Source of the DNA: an uncultured Bacteroidales bacterium
GTDB taxonomy: Bacteria > Bacteroidota > Bacteroidia > Bacteroidales > Muribaculaceae
DNA: 64,000 nt
Direction: 5' to 3'
NCBI GenBank assembly: GCA_900544535.1
Contig: UQVH01000015.1
Span: forward strand, 1 to 64,000
How positions within the stretch are numbered: the stretch's first letter is position 1; each line of letters begins with the position of its first letter. A program made the translations under genes and the position numbers. Positions 1 to 9,316 of the stretch are shown here, in pieces. The notes under the pieces were generated by a model, which saw only the letters and a program-made list of their open reading frames with translations, was not told the origin of the DNA and did no database searches.

Positions 1-1412
1 TTGTCGGCGCCGACGATCACGCGCAGTTCGCGGCCGGCCTGAATGGCGTAGGTCTTGATGACGCCGGGATAGCTGAGGGCGAGCTGTTCGAGGTCGTTGA
101 GGCGCTTGATGTAGGCCTCGACAATCTCGCGGCGGGCGCCGGGACGGGCGCCGGAGATGGCGTCGCAGACCTGGACGATCGGCGCGAGGAGCGAGGTCTG
201 TTCGATTTCGTCGTGGTGTGCGCCGATAGCGTTGCAGATCTCAGGTTTCTCCTTGTATTTTTCGGCGAGCTTCATGCCGAGGAGTGCGTGGGGCAGTTCG
301 GGCTCTTCGTCGGGTACTTTGCCTATGTCGTGGAGTAGACCGGCGCGACGGGCCTTCTTGGGGTTGAGGCCGAGTTCGGAGGCCATGATGGCGCAGAGGT
401 TTGCGGTCTCGCGCGAGTGCTGGAGCAGGTTCTGGCCGTAGCTTGAGCGGTATTTCATCTTGCCAACCATGCGGATGAGATCGGGGTGGAGTCCGTGGAT
501 GCCGAGGTCGATGGCAGTGCGCTTTCCGGTCTCTATGATCTCTTCCTCGATCTGCTTGCGGACTTTGGCCACAACTTCCTCGATGCGGGCCGGGTGGATG
601 CGGCCGTCGGCCACGAGCTGATGGAGGGCCAGACGGGCGATTTCGCGGCGCACGGGGTCGAAACCAGAGAGGACGATGGCCTCAGGGGTGTCGTCGACGA
701 TGATTTCGATGCCTGTGGCGGCTTCAAGGGCGCGGATGTTGCGGCCCTCGCGGCCGATGATGCGGCCCTTGATTTCGTCGCTGTCGATGTGGAAGACGGT
801 GACGGAATTTTCAATGGCGGTCTCGGTGGCGAGGCGCTGTATCGACTGGATCACGATGCGCTTGGCCTCCTTGTTGGCGGTCATCTTGGCTTCGTCCATG
901 ATGTCGTTGATATAGGCGCTTGCGGCGGTCTTTGCCTCGTCCTTGAGCGATTCTATGAGCTTTTCCTTGGCTTCCTCGCTCGAAAGGCCTGAGATGTGTT
1001 CGAGGGTGTCCTGAGCGGTGCGGCGCAGACGGTCGAGCTCTTCCTTGCGCTGGTCGACGACGGCGAGCTGAGCCTCAAGGTTCTGGCGTGCCTGCTCGTT
1101 CTCGTTGCGGGCGCGGGCGTTCTCGCTCTGCTGCTGGTTGAGCTGGGTCTGGCGCTGTTTGAGCTTCGACTCTTCGCTCTGGATGCGCTGCAGGCGCTGG
1201 TTGGCCTGCTTTTCGGCTTCGGTCTTGATGCGGAGTTCCTGCTCGCGGGCGGCGAGAAGTTTGTCTTTCATGATCACTTCCGCCTCGCGGTTGGCATCGT
1301 CGATTATTGTTTTGGCGCGCGAGCGGGCGGTGGACCGCTGAACGGCAACCATGACAGCTATTCCGATGGCGGCCCCGATGAGGGCGGCGCAGACGTAGAA
1401 TAATATATCCAT
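1..1412 (-). CDS. rny: Ribonuclease Y, 3' end cut by window edge
   Basis: This membrane-anchored endoribonuclease starts mRNA decay. The reading frame opens at an ATG ending at 1412 and runs off the left edge, so about 470 residues are visible and some tens of C-terminal residues are missing. In order I see a single N-terminal membrane helix (about residues 3-20), a long charged coiled coil (about 25-190) rich in Glu, Gln, Arg and Lys, a KH RNA-binding domain with the GREG loop (IIGREGRNIRALE, about 212-225), and an HD phosphohydrolase domain with HSRETANLC (about 330) and LLHDIGK (about 357). This order is diagnostic of the family. The gene follows zapA on the same strand across a 258-bp gap that contains a strong stem-loop. 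Confidence in identity is very high. Confidence 0.96.
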   Translation of the reverse strand, partial: MDILFYVCAALIGAAIGIAVMVAVQRSTARSRAKTIIDDANREAEVIMKDKLLAAREQELRIKTEAEKQANQRLQRIQSEESKLKQRQTQLNQQQSENARARNENEQARQNLEAQLAVVDQRKEELDRLRRTAQDTLEHISGLSSEEAKEKLIESLKDEAKTAASAYINDIMDEAKMTANKEAKRIVIQSIQRLATETAIENSVTVFHIDSDEIKGRIIGREGRNIRALEAATGIEIIVDDTPEAIVLSGFDPVRREIARLALHQLVADGRIHPARIEEVVAKVRKQIEEEIIETGKRTAIDLGIHGLHPDLIRMVGKMKYRSSYGQNLLQHSRETANLCAIMASELGLNPKKARRAGLLHDIGKVPDEEPELPHALLGMKLAEKYKEKPEICNAIGAHHDEIEQTSLLAPIVQVCDAISGARPGARREIVEAYIKRLNDLEQLALSYPGVIKTYAIQAGRELRVIVGAD

Positions 1413-1460
1413 AAGTTTAAGGACTACAAAAAGGATGAAAAATGTATGTATATAAATAAT

Positions 1461-1538
1461 GCACGTGTCAACCACCCGGACCTCCCGACAGCCGCGGCAT
1501 CCCGCAGGAGAGGCGTTCGTCAGATGGGTTGAACGTGC
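1461..1538 (-). terminator. Long stem-loop between zapA and rny
   Basis: The outer arms are GCACGTGTCAACC-like (1461-1473) and GGTTGAACGTGC (1527-1538), complementary except for one bulged base. Inside lies a second GC-rich stem, CCTCCC... to ...GGAGAGG (1481-1513), with a CATC tetraloop between GCGG and CCGC. On the minus strand it is followed by a T-rich stretch. It could end the zapA transcript, or be part of a structured RNA. Only structure is seen; function is inferred. Confidence 0.4.
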
Positions 1539-1592
1539 GTGAATTCGTAGTTGAAAAGCATCGGCAGGTCCCGGTCCAGGCTCTCTTGCCAT

Positions 1593-1628
1593 GTCGGGCG
1601 GATCGTCGGGCGGATCGTCGGGCGGATC
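1593..1628. repeat. Three tandem copies of a 12-bp unit
   Basis: GTCGGGCGGATC occurs three times head to tail without a mismatch, in the non-coding gap just past the zapA stop codon. The number of copies could vary between strains by slippage. No role is evident. It is too short and has no spacers, so it is not a CRISPR array. Confidence 0.8.
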
Positions 1629-1670
1629 GACCGGTCAGCAGGTACCGATGCGGTCACGGACCGCGGGCGA

Positions 1671-1988
1671 TCAGTGTTTGTCGGCGTCGTCAGGAAGATC
1701 GAGCAGAAGGCGGTTGAGCTTCTTCTCCAAGTCTTCCAGTGTCTTGTCGACTTTCTGTGACGCTTCCTCGGAGCTGAAATAGAGCTGGGCGAATCTGAAA
1801 GTCACCATCGCGAGAATTTCAGCGGAGGATTTATCTTTGAATTCCGCCATCGCCGACCATTTGCGCCAGAGTTCGTTGATATTGGCCTCGGCTTTCCTGA
1901 CCACCTCTTCCTGTGAGGCGGGGATGCGCAGGGCCATACGGGGCTGATCGGCTATGCGGATTGAAATATTGAGAATCTTTTCAGTCAT
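1671..1988 (-). CDS. zapA: Cell division protein ZapA
   Basis: The 105-residue product matches ZapA, which binds FtsZ and promotes bundling of its filaments at midcell. It begins MTEKILNISIRIADQPR, the typical beta-strand start of the fold, and continues into a long amphipathic helix that ends in an acidic/basic coiled coil (VDKTLEDLEKKLNRLLLD), the tetramerisation segment. I chose the ATG at 1988 rather than a TTG one codon upstream, because this ATG shares its A with the TGA stop of the upstream gene (TGATG), a usual coupling arrangement. It is the second gene of a two-gene unit with the coiled-coil gene upstream. Confidence 0.88.
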   Translation of the reverse strand: MTEKILNISIRIADQPRMALRIPASQEEVVRKAEANINELWRKWSAMAEFKDKSSAEILAMVTFRFAQLYFSSEEASQKVDKTLEDLEKKLNRLLLDLPDDADKH

Positions 1989-2281
1989 CAAATGCTAAGC
2001 TGGTTGATGCACTTGTCGATTTCGCGCACTAACTCAGACAGCACCGCGCGTGTGACTTCAACGTCTTTGTGGTCGGGTGTCAGGACCGAGGCCACTTTGA
2101 GATATTCGATCTGCCTGTTGAGGTCGCCGATAGTGCGTTCGAGGCGCTCCACAGTGCCGGTGAGCTCTCTCACCCGGTTTTCGGCTTCCTGCCTGGCCTG
2201 CGACATCAGCCCGTAGCGCTCAATGATGAGCGCGGCCTTTGCTTCGATTTTCTCGATCCGTTGCTGAAGGTTGGCAGCCAT
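1988..2281 (-). CDS. Small coiled-coil protein translated with ZapA
   Basis: This 97-residue cytoplasmic protein starts MAANLQQRIEKIEAKAALI and is almost entirely predicted helix and coiled coil, with heptads through VRELTGTVERLERTIGD. It has no signal peptide and no catalytic motif. A reading frame extends further upstream, but the ATG at 2281 is preferred: a TAnnTTTG promoter box (2301-2308) lies inside that extension, which would give a leader of about 13 nt. Position and shape suggest a division-associated partner of ZapA, comparable in role to the coiled-coil ZapB of proteobacteria, but sequence kinship to ZapB is not claimed. Confidence 0.75.
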   Translation of the reverse strand: MAANLQQRIEKIEAKAALIIERYGLMSQARQEAENRVRELTGTVERLERTIGDLNRQIEYLKVASVLTPDHKDVEVTRAVLSELVREIDKCINQLSI

Positions 2282-2300
2282 GCGTGTCTGAATTATATCA

Positions 2301-2308
2301 CAAATGTA
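2301..2308 (-). promoter_or_regulatory. -7 promoter box for the coiled-coil/zapA unit
   Basis: TACATTTG on the minus strand matches the Bacteroidota -7 consensus TAnnTTTG. It stands 20 bp before the chosen start codon. A clear -33 TTTG is not visible. Confidence 0.55.
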
Positions 2309-2376
2309 AGCATTTATTCCCGAACCGCAGGAAGTTTTGACACGGAATTTAAGTCTATGAAACATTATTTAACCAA

Positions 2377-2406
2377 CGCGCCGCCTCCGGAGCGGGAGGC
2401 GGCGCG
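2377..2406 (-). terminator. Terminator after the pectate lyase gene
   Basis: A perfect 12-bp inverted repeat (CGCGCCGCCTCC with its complement) encloses a 6-nt loop. It lies about 50 bp past the pectate lyase stop codon and is followed on the minus strand by an A/T-rich run. Confidence 0.7.
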
Positions 2407-2453
2407 GGTCATAGGGAGATTTCCGGCCGGTCAGACCGGAAAGTCAGTTCGGA

Positions 2454-5400
2454 TCAGAAGCGGATCTTGAAGGTCTTGCCTGCGGCGCTGACAAGGTAGA
2501 AACCGCCCTTTGAGAGGGAGAGTTCCACGTCGGAACCGTCAGCTGTGGCGGCGGCTACGGTGCGGCCTGCGATGTCATAGACGTTGACGCGGACGCCTGC
2601 TGCGAGACCGCTGACAAGGATGCCGTCGGCTGTCGGACGGACGCTGATCTGCGATGCGATCACGTCGGCGATGCCGCTGAAGTCGGGGCCGAAGCTGCCG
2701 TTGGCGTCAGAGATGCGGAAAGCGTTGAGGCTTACAGCGCCGCTGACAGAAGCGGGAGTGATCTTCACGAAGCGCGATTCGGGGTTGAGTTCGAGTTCGC
2801 CCTTGAAGGGGAGATCCTTTTCGGTGAGGACGCGCATTGTGCGCCATGTCGGGGCGATGTCGGCGTTGCGGGTTTCCTGAACCTTGAGGCGTACGGAGGT
2901 GCCGGCTTCGGCTGAAACTTCGAGGTAGATCTTCTTGGCGGTGCCGTCGAAGTAGGCCATCACCTTGTCGCTGCTCGAAGCGGAGCGGAATGTCACGTGG
3001 TCGGCTGCCACTTCACCTGCGTTGGTACCGCCGCCAACCTGACACCAGTGGGGATAGTCGCCCTGCTTGGTCTGGACGAGTGAACCGACGGTTTCGAATG
3101 GTGCGGTCTCGTTGAAGGGAGCGAAGTTGGCGGGGAGGGTCTTGATGGCTTTGCCCCAGTGGGTCTCGCCGCTTTCCTTGGCACGGGGGAAGTCACCGGT
3201 GATGAGCTTGACTTCGCCTACGAACGATTTTTCACCCGTTACGTCGGTCAGGGCACCTGCGGGGAAGTTGATGACGTATTCCGAGTTGGCGTCGAGAGCC
3301 TCATAGGCAATGTTGAGTTTGGTGTTTGAAGTCCCGACAGAGATGGTCTCGAACTTATTTTGCCCTGTGATGGTGGCAGTGCCGTTGTATTTCACTTCCT
3401 GATTGAAAGTGAGAGATACGGAACCGTCTGTATAGTCGATTTCGTTAGAAAGCGAACCGCCGGTCATTTCGAGAGGCTGGTTGCCGTCAGGGGCGATATA
3501 GCGCTCGATCAGGATGTCGTTGACATTGATCTTTTTGCCGTTTGATTCGAGGCGGAACTGAACTTCTCCGGCATTGGTATAAGAAGTGTTGAACTTGAAT
3601 ACTCTCTTCTTAGCTCCAATTACCAAATCCTGAACAGTCTCCTGACCACCTGCGATGGTGTATAATTTCACGGTCTGCTGCGAAGAGCCAGTGTTGCCTA
3701 AATAATATGTGACGGTGCAGGGACCCTGGACAGCGGGAGTAGTTATATAACCGTTGCCTTCGGTGAACTGCACGGCGCATGACGAGGCACCCTTATCATC
3801 CTCTGAGGCCGGACCATAATCCTTGGTCAGGTCGTCGGAATAGCTACCATTCATGGCCATGACACGGCTTTTGGTTTCCCCTACTCCGATGATCATACCG
3901 TTGAATTCTTTAGTCTGGTTGGTTGTTCCTTTAGCAAAGATCGTCACATTGCCTGCTTTAAGGCCTTCGGCATATGCGGCTCCGTAAGCTTCGGGTTTGG
4001 TATTGAAATCAGCATAGAAGAGGACGCCGCCTGCGGTTGTGGTGAAGTTGTAGACTTCGCTGGGAGTTGTGCCGAGGGTGTTGGTGGCATCCACGCGCCA
4101 GTAGTAGGTCTTGTTGGCTTCAAGAGTTGTGCAGTTCCATTCGGTGGCGGTCAGACCCTGAGCGGCGGCGGTGAGGTTTTCAGCATCGGTGCCGAGGTAG
4201 AGGGTGTAGGTCAGGTCGCCGCCGTAGGCCTTACGGTCGTTCTTCCAGGTGAAAGTGATGCCGTTGGCAACTCCTTCTTTCGAGCCGTTGGCGGGGAAGA
4301 TAAGTTCAGATGCGAAAGGAGCCGAGGGGTCGCCGGCGGTCTCGAAGGCGAGAGTCTCGGTGTAGTCCGAGTAAAGGCCTTTGCCGTCGGTGGCGCGGAG
4401 ACGTACCTGATACTGCGTCATCGGGGTGAGACCGGTGAGTTCGGTCGAGGCTGTTCCGGCGGGAACGGTGGCTGCTTCGGTGAAAGTCACGCCGCCGTCG
4501 GTCGAGGTCTCGATTACGAAACCGCAGTCGGTGTTTTTGTTTACGTCCCATGTGAGAGCCACGGAAGTTTTGGTAGTTTCGCCGACAGCGAGTTTGACAG
4601 GCTTCTTGATGTAAGGATAGGCCTCAGTGATCGAGTTGGCGTAGTTTTCGATGTTCATGTAGCCGTTGGCAGCGATGGCCACAGCGTCGGAAGCATCGTT
4701 GGGGTTGAGACCGTTGGCAGTCTCCCAGGCGTCGGGCATACCGTCGTTGTCGGAGTCAAGCGGCTTCACACCGCCGGAGATTGTTCCGGTACCTCCGTGG
4801 GGAAGAGTTGTTTCATCGGAAATACCGCTACGGGTACCTTTAGTACCGAAAGACATAAGGTCGTCGATAAGATACTGATCGACCTCGTCACGGGCGGGAA
4901 GTGTCGGACCTACGTTTTCGATAATCCATGCGACAGCTTCCTGTGCGGTCATTTTACCGGCGATTTCAACAATCGGCTGGGGGATTGTTCGGTCCTTTTC
5001 AGAGGTGATGACATCATAGTTGATATTTGAGCCAGTGCCCTCATGGATCACTTCGTGGATCACTTTGCTGTTGAGAGCTTCAAGACTTTCGACCCAAGTA
5101 GAGTGGCGCCCGTCACCCTGTGTACCGTTCATTTGATCGATAGTGAGAAGATCGCCGTCAAGAGCTCCATTTTTATTGTTGTCATGATAGTTCCCGGCTC
5201 CATAATAATGGAAAGCTTCCGAACCACGGGTGAAAGGCTTTGACGGACCGCCCCAGCGGCCGTTGATGAAGTAGTTGTTTTCGATCTGTGCCCATGACGC
5301 GCCTTCGGTATCGCCCATGATATAGGCGCCGTTCGACCAATTGTAGACAACGTTGTTGACATATTGGTTGAGACCTTTGACCTTGGCATTACGGGTGTTG

Positions 5401-6053
5401 TTGTCAATATAGAGATTTCGGTAGAGGGTGACGCCGCCGTCAGTCTGAATCAGACCGCCTGCGGAATGCGACATGAGTCCTTGGCCGATAATTGAGTTCT
5501 GAATGGTGATATTGCCGGGGAGAACACCTTTTTTGTCCCAGCTGACAGAGAATGTCTCGTCTCTTCCCCACATTGCGGAAATGTGGTCAAAAATCATGTC
5601 TGTCCCGTTGGCAATGCCGCAGGCATCGGCGCCGGATGTACCGCCCTTACCCATGCGGAAACGCATGTGGCGTACAATCAGATCATTTGCGCCGGAGAAT
5701 GATGTGCGGTCTCCGTAAAGTTGGATTCCTTCTCCCGGAGCGGTCTGACCGAGGATTGTATTTTTACCCTTAACTACAAGGGCTGATTTGAGTTTGATGG
5801 TGCCCGCAACATCAAATATAATTATGCGGCCCTCTTTGCTGACGGCGTCGCGGAACGATCCCGCGCCGGCATCATTGAGATTGGTAACATGATAAATTTC
5901 CGGACTGGTCACTGCTCGTGCACCCTTAGCAAAACGACCGAATCCCTCGGCGCCGGGGAAAGCGAGCTGCTTGGCGTCGCCGTCGGCAGCCGATGCTCCG
6001 AAACCGAAGCCAATCAGAGAGCAGGCGAGAGTAAGATTTCTTAAAAGTTTCAT
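2454..6053 (-). CDS. Secreted multidomain pectate lyase (PL1) with FN3 modules
   Basis: The 1199-residue protein has an N-terminal signal peptide (ending near GASAADG), then a parallel beta-helix pectate lyase domain (about 28-400). That domain carries the family start FPGAEGFG and the motif DHISAMWGRDETFS, corresponding to the conserved DHxSxSWxxDE of PL1. An Asp-rich calcium-type segment, DSDNDGMPDAWE, follows near 430. Two fibronectin type III-like modules come next (about 485-680), then a beta-sandwich region of unknown role, and a C-terminal tail (VNVYDIAGRTV ... GFYLVSAAGKTFKIRF) of the Por/T9SS sorting type. PL1 enzymes cleave polygalacturonate by beta-elimination. It is the last gene of the susC-susD locus, so its likely job is to cut homogalacturonan at or outside the cell surface before import by SusCD. 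Confidence 0.9.
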   Translation of the reverse strand: MKLLRNLTLACSLIGFGFGASAADGDAKQLAFPGAEGFGRFAKGARAVTSPEIYHVTNLNDAGAGSFRDAVSKEGRIIIFDVAGTIKLKSALVVKGKNTILGQTAPGEGIQLYGDRTSFSGANDLIVRHMRFRMGKGGTSGADACGIANGTDMIFDHISAMWGRDETFSVSWDKKGVLPGNITIQNSIIGQGLMSHSAGGLIQTDGGVTLYRNLYIDNNTRNAKVKGLNQYVNNVVYNWSNGAYIMGDTEGASWAQIENNYFINGRWGGPSKPFTRGSEAFHYYGAGNYHDNNKNGALDGDLLTIDQMNGTQGDGRHSTWVESLEALNSKVIHEVIHEGTGSNINYDVITSEKDRTIPQPIVEIAGKMTAQEAVAWIIENVGPTLPARDEVDQYLIDDLMSFGTKGTRSGISDETTLPHGGTGTISGGVKPLDSDNDGMPDAWETANGLNPNDASDAVAIAANGYMNIENYANSITEAYPYIKKPVKLAVGETTKTSVALTWDVNKNTDCGFVIETSTDGGVTFTEAATVPAGTASTELTGLTPMTQYQVRLRATDGKGLYSDYTETLAFETAGDPSAPFASELIFPANGSKEGVANGITFTWKNDRKAYGGDLTYTLYLGTDAENLTAAAQGLTATEWNCTTLEANKTYYWRVDATNTLGTTPSEVYNFTTTAGGVLFYADFNTKPEAYGAAYAEGLKAGNVTIFAKGTTNQTKEFNGMIIGVGETKSRVMAMNGSYSDDLTKDYGPASEDDKGASSCAVQFTEGNGYITTPAVQGPCTVTYYLGNTGSSQQTVKLYTIAGGQETVQDLVIGAKKRVFKFNTSYTNAGEVQFRLESNGKKINVNDILIERYIAPDGNQPLEMTGGSLSNEIDYTDGSVSLTFNQEVKYNGTATITGQNKFETISVGTSNTKLNIAYEALDANSEYVINFPAGALTDVTGEKSFVGEVKLITGDFPRAKESGETHWGKAIKTLPANFAPFNETAPFETVGSLVQTKQGDYPHWCQVGGGTNAGEVAADHVTFRSASSSDKVMAYFDGTAKKIYLEVSAEAGTSVRLKVQETRNADIAPTWRTMRVLTEKDLPFKGELELNPESRFVKITPASVSGAVSLNAFRISDANGSFGPDFSGIADVIASQISVRPTADGILVSGLAAGVRVNVYDIAGRTVAAATADGSDVELSLSKGGFYLVSAAGKTFKIRF

Positions 6054-6089
6054 GGTTATAATTTTGGACAGATATTTAGATTCCGAAAA

Positions 6090-6121
6090 CCCCGCAAGGT
6101 TCTGTAAGCAACCCTGCGGGG
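6090..6121 (-). terminator. Stem-loop between secreted protein and pectate lyase genes
   Basis: The arms CCCCGCAAGGTT (6090-6101) and AACCCTGCGGGG (6110-6121) pair with one mismatch around an 8-nt loop. On the minus strand a TTTT run follows directly. It may attenuate transcription before the pectate lyase gene. Confidence 0.6.
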
Positions 6122-6157
6122 TAATTTGATCCTTAAAATAATGTCAGCAAGGGCTGA

Positions 6158-7111
6158 TTATTTCTGAATGTATTTTTTACCGTTCTTGATAACGATACCC
6201 TTGTAGTTTTCGTCAACCTGAATACCAAGAACATTGTAAACAGGTGCGTTTTCGTCTTCAACGGGTGTTGCGATAACGTCTTCGATTCCGGATTCACCAA
6301 GAGTTTCGATTGTTGTATGGAAAAGATACATCTGCTGATCTTCGGGGCCTACGCGGAATGCGACTTTCCCTGTACCGTTATAAGTGTATTCTTTTTTGTA
6401 ATAACGTTTTTCGGTAAAAGTTCCGCTTGCTTCATTACAGATAATAACTTTTTCCTGTGCAACACCGTCGACAACGGGAGTAACAGCAGTCTTTAGTGCT
6501 TGAGTCTTGCTACTGCTATCAGAGAATGAGCCTACATATACAGTGAGTTTAGCAGGCGCTTGTACAGCAGGGAATTGGACCCAAGTATCGCCGCGGGATA
6601 CCATTCCTAAGGTACCGATACGACCAAATTGGAGAGCATGTTTGGTTGATACCCAGTCTGCTTCGGTTGCCGCATTATAGGCTTTATCTTCCCATGCGTC
6701 TTCAGATCCCCATCCCGACATCCAAATTACACGGGTAATTCCTTTTTCTCCCCATGAGAGGAATGGCTGAGAGAGGATTGTTTCATCAGCCACAGGATAG
6801 TCATAGCTATTGGCTTCTTCTGTGAAAAGATATGTCTGACCGTCATAAAGAGAGATAAGACGGTTTGCACGGGCGATCCCTTTTTCAGCACCTTCCGGCT
6901 TATAGATCATAGCTTCGCCGTCAGTGTTTTTTGTGGTGCCGTCTTTATATATCAGGTCATAATTACCTGTCCATCCAAGCCCGTCTTCACTTTCAGGAAG
7001 TTGAAGCAGTTTGAAAAATTCGGGGGTCTTGTTGAAGTCATAAGTATAAACTTCAGCGTTAGTTCCAAAAGCAGCAAAAAGAGCGGCCGAGAGGATTAAT
7101 GATTTTTTCAT
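6158..7111 (-). CDS. Secreted protein of unknown function in the pectin locus
   Basis: I do not recognise a family. The 317-residue product begins with a signal peptide (MKKSLILSAALFAAFGTNA) and is otherwise rich in aromatic and acidic residues, with no visible catalytic motif. Its C-terminus (PVYNVLGIQVDENYKGIVI ... GKKYIQK) has the look of a short Por/T9SS-type sorting tail, as often found on secreted Bacteroidales proteins. It sits between susD and the pectate lyase on the same strand, so it is probably a surface or secreted accessory of this utilisation locus, for example a glycan-binding protein. The position is comparable to that of SusE/SusF-like proteins, but there is no lipobox. Confidence 0.7.
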   Translation of the reverse strand: MKKSLILSAALFAAFGTNAEVYTYDFNKTPEFFKLLQLPESEDGLGWTGNYDLIYKDGTTKNTDGEAMIYKPEGAEKGIARANRLISLYDGQTYLFTEEANSYDYPVADETILSQPFLSWGEKGITRVIWMSGWGSEDAWEDKAYNAATEADWVSTKHALQFGRIGTLGMVSRGDTWVQFPAVQAPAKLTVYVGSFSDSSSKTQALKTAVTPVVDGVAQEKVIICNEASGTFTEKRYYKKEYTYNGTGKVAFRVGPEDQQMYLFHTTIETLGESGIEDVIATPVEDENAPVYNVLGIQVDENYKGIVIKNGKKYIQK

Positions 7112-7173
7112 TGTGTAGAAATGTTTAATAGAATTGAATTTTTAGTTAATATATAGAATATTTAGTTGGAATA

Positions 7174-7208
7174 TTCATGCCCTCTGTATGTTAGGTAGAG
7201 GGCATGAA
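7174..7208 (-). terminator. Stem-loop downstream of susD
   Basis: A perfect 12-bp inverted repeat (TTCATGCCCTCT and its complement) has an 11-nt loop and starts 13 bp past the susD stop. There is no strong U-run, so it may act as an mRNA 3'-end stabiliser or attenuator rather than a full terminator. Confidence 0.5.
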
Positions 7209-7220
7209 TGAGATCAGTTC

Positions 7221-9287
7221 TTAATTATAGGCCGGATGCTGGGTGAGGTTGGGGTTGTCAATGAGCGGATGGCCTGCGCTCTTGCCGGCAAACGGACAGA
7301 GTTCGGTCTTGTTCTTGACAAAGCCATGATAGATACCGTATTCGCCTGCAACCCAATCGGGATATTCGCCGCCGTTTTCAGCGGATCCCAACGGCTTGGT
7401 CGCAACGGAATTTCCGATATTCAGACCGGTGTTTGCCTGAGTTGAATATCCGGCACAGCGGCGGGAGTTTTTGTTGTAAGTACTTGTCCATGCCTGGAAC
7501 ATGTTGATAGAGTACCATACTTCATCATCGGCCGGGGTTATGCCGTGGGCTGCGAGTACTTCCTTGACGGCCTGATTGTGCTTGTTGCGGTTAGCGGCAG
7601 TAGTTGCATTTCTCAAGGCTGTCAGTTTGGAAATTTCCGAGGCATCTGTAATGTCGATATAAGGCACGGTAAGGAATTTTTCACCATATTCGCAAGTGGT
7701 CGTCACGAGTTTTACAAGGCGCATTCCGGGAACATTGGCATATTTGCCGGTGCGGTCCGAAAGGTCTTTAAGGTCCTGCTGGTCCTGACGGATTTCCTTT
7801 TCAATGAGATTCATGCGGATGAGGTCGCCGCGGACAAGAAGTTCGTCACCGAGTTCCCATTTGCGTTCCTGCATGATGGTTTCAAGGAACTCGTCTTTGT
7901 TGGCTGCCGCGATAGGCATAGAGCCAATACCGGCACGGTCGCGTACCTGTTTGAGAGCTGACTTGGCAGCATCATTGGGGCCGTGGAGATAGTTCTGAGT
8001 CTCGGCATACATCAGCAGTATGTCGGCATAGCGCAGAAGCGGCACATCGACATTGCGCTTGGCGGCGGCGTAGATAGACTGATTCCACTGAGTGCGGAAT
8101 TTGCCGGGCGTTATGCTTGAATAAGTCGTGGCGCAGTTTGTGCCGTCGAAATTCTCTGCATCCTTGTAGTATGTAATGGAGTAGTTGGCACAGATAACAT
8201 CTCGGCGGATGTCTGCGGGATCAAAAGAAAGATAATAGGTCGGCAATTTGACCTGAAGGGTTCTCGCTCTGCCGAGAGGGCATCCGTCGGTCGCTCCGGG
8301 CTGTCCGTTATACAGACCGAAATCCGTATTGGTCGATTCACCGAGCTGGGCGATCTGCCACATCATTTCCTGAGAAGTGATGCCGAAGTTGCGCTGACAG
8401 TAATTGTAGAACAGAGTCTGATAAGGATTCATGCCGTCACGGCCCTGAGTGATGAGGCTGTTTTCGCCTTTCTGCATGACTTCAAAGAGGGCTTGGTCTG
8501 CGATTTCATAGAGTTCTTTCACGCGGGCTTCGTCCGGACGGCGGTCGAAATGCAGCGATGAGGCATCGTTGGTAGCGAGATCCCAGCGGAGGGAATAGCC
8601 TGCGGCATAGAGACAGATACGGGCGAGAATGCCTTTGCCGGCCTGACGGGAGAGACGTTCGGGAGCCTCGCCGTAGTTCGATTCCGAGAACCAGGGAAGA
8701 TCATCGACACAAGCCTGCATCTCGCCGATGATGCGGTCGTAGATGGCATCGCGGTCCGAACGTTTGGGATACCATGATTCATCCTGCGTGTCGCTGATCG
8801 GAGAGAACGCGGCGGGAACATCACCGTAAAAACGGATGAGTTGGTTGTAAGCAAAGGCGCGGATGAAAGTGACTTCGGCAATCAGAGCCTTGACTTTATC
8901 AGTTTTGTGGAGACCGTCGAGACGTTCGAGGGCTACGTTGCATGATTCAATGGTCTTGTAGGACTGGCTGTAAATAGTAGTGGCGGTTGCAGGGAGAAGG
9001 GGGTCATAGGCGAAGTTGGCCGAACGGGGGCGACCGCCGTCGATTGCATCCTCGCTGATCACTGTGACGCCCGGATCAATGAAAGGACGCCAGAGTTCGG
9101 CAAATACGAGAGCTCGATAACAGCCTTTCACATAAAGCTCAGCCTTTTCTTCGTCAGCAAATACGAAATCAAGGTCATCGGCTGTGTAAGACGGTTTTTC
9201 AAGCAGGTCATCGCACGAAGTCAGTACCGGCGCGGCACCGAAAAGGAGTGCGGCGGCAAGGATGCCATATATTTTGTTCTTTTTCAT
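7221..9287 (-). CDS. SusD/RagB family outer-membrane lipoprotein
   Basis: This 688-residue lipoprotein has a signal peptide ending in the lipobox LTSC, with the acylated Cys followed by DD, a surface-export type signal. It then shows the SusD fold: N-terminal helices (KPSYTADDLDFVFADEEKAELYVKG begins here), TPR-like helices with AFAYNQLIRFYGDVP, and the C-terminal segment RYADILLMYAETQNYL with RDRAGI and QERKWELGDE, all typical of RagB/SusD. SusD proteins form the lid of the SusC transporter and capture oligosaccharides. It lies 29 bp after susC on the same strand. At 688 residues it is longer than the usual 500-600, as is common for SusD proteins of pectin or complex-glycan loci. Confidence 0.95.
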   Translation of the reverse strand: MKKNKIYGILAAALLFGAAPVLTSCDDLLEKPSYTADDLDFVFADEEKAELYVKGCYRALVFAELWRPFIDPGVTVISEDAIDGGRPRSANFAYDPLLPATATTIYSQSYKTIESCNVALERLDGLHKTDKVKALIAEVTFIRAFAYNQLIRFYGDVPAAFSPISDTQDESWYPKRSDRDAIYDRIIGEMQACVDDLPWFSESNYGEAPERLSRQAGKGILARICLYAAGYSLRWDLATNDASSLHFDRRPDEARVKELYEIADQALFEVMQKGENSLITQGRDGMNPYQTLFYNYCQRNFGITSQEMMWQIAQLGESTNTDFGLYNGQPGATDGCPLGRARTLQVKLPTYYLSFDPADIRRDVICANYSITYYKDAENFDGTNCATTYSSITPGKFRTQWNQSIYAAAKRNVDVPLLRYADILLMYAETQNYLHGPNDAAKSALKQVRDRAGIGSMPIAAANKDEFLETIMQERKWELGDELLVRGDLIRMNLIEKEIRQDQQDLKDLSDRTGKYANVPGMRLVKLVTTTCEYGEKFLTVPYIDITDASEISKLTALRNATTAANRNKHNQAVKEVLAAHGITPADDEVWYSINMFQAWTSTYNKNSRRCAGYSTQANTGLNIGNSVATKPLGSAENGGEYPDWVAGEYGIYHGFVKNKTELCPFAGKSAGHPLIDNPNLTQHPAYN

Positions 9288-9316
9288 GTTGGATTCTTGA
9301 TGTTAGACTACTAAGG

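Noticed and set aside
1593..1628. 12-bp tandem repeats as a CRISPR fragment
   Set aside because: There are no spacers and no cas genes, and the unit is too short.
7174..7208. Stem-loop as an attachment site or riboswitch
   Set aside because: A simple hairpin after a stop codon is better explained as an mRNA 3'-end element; no integrase or ligand-binding fold is seen.
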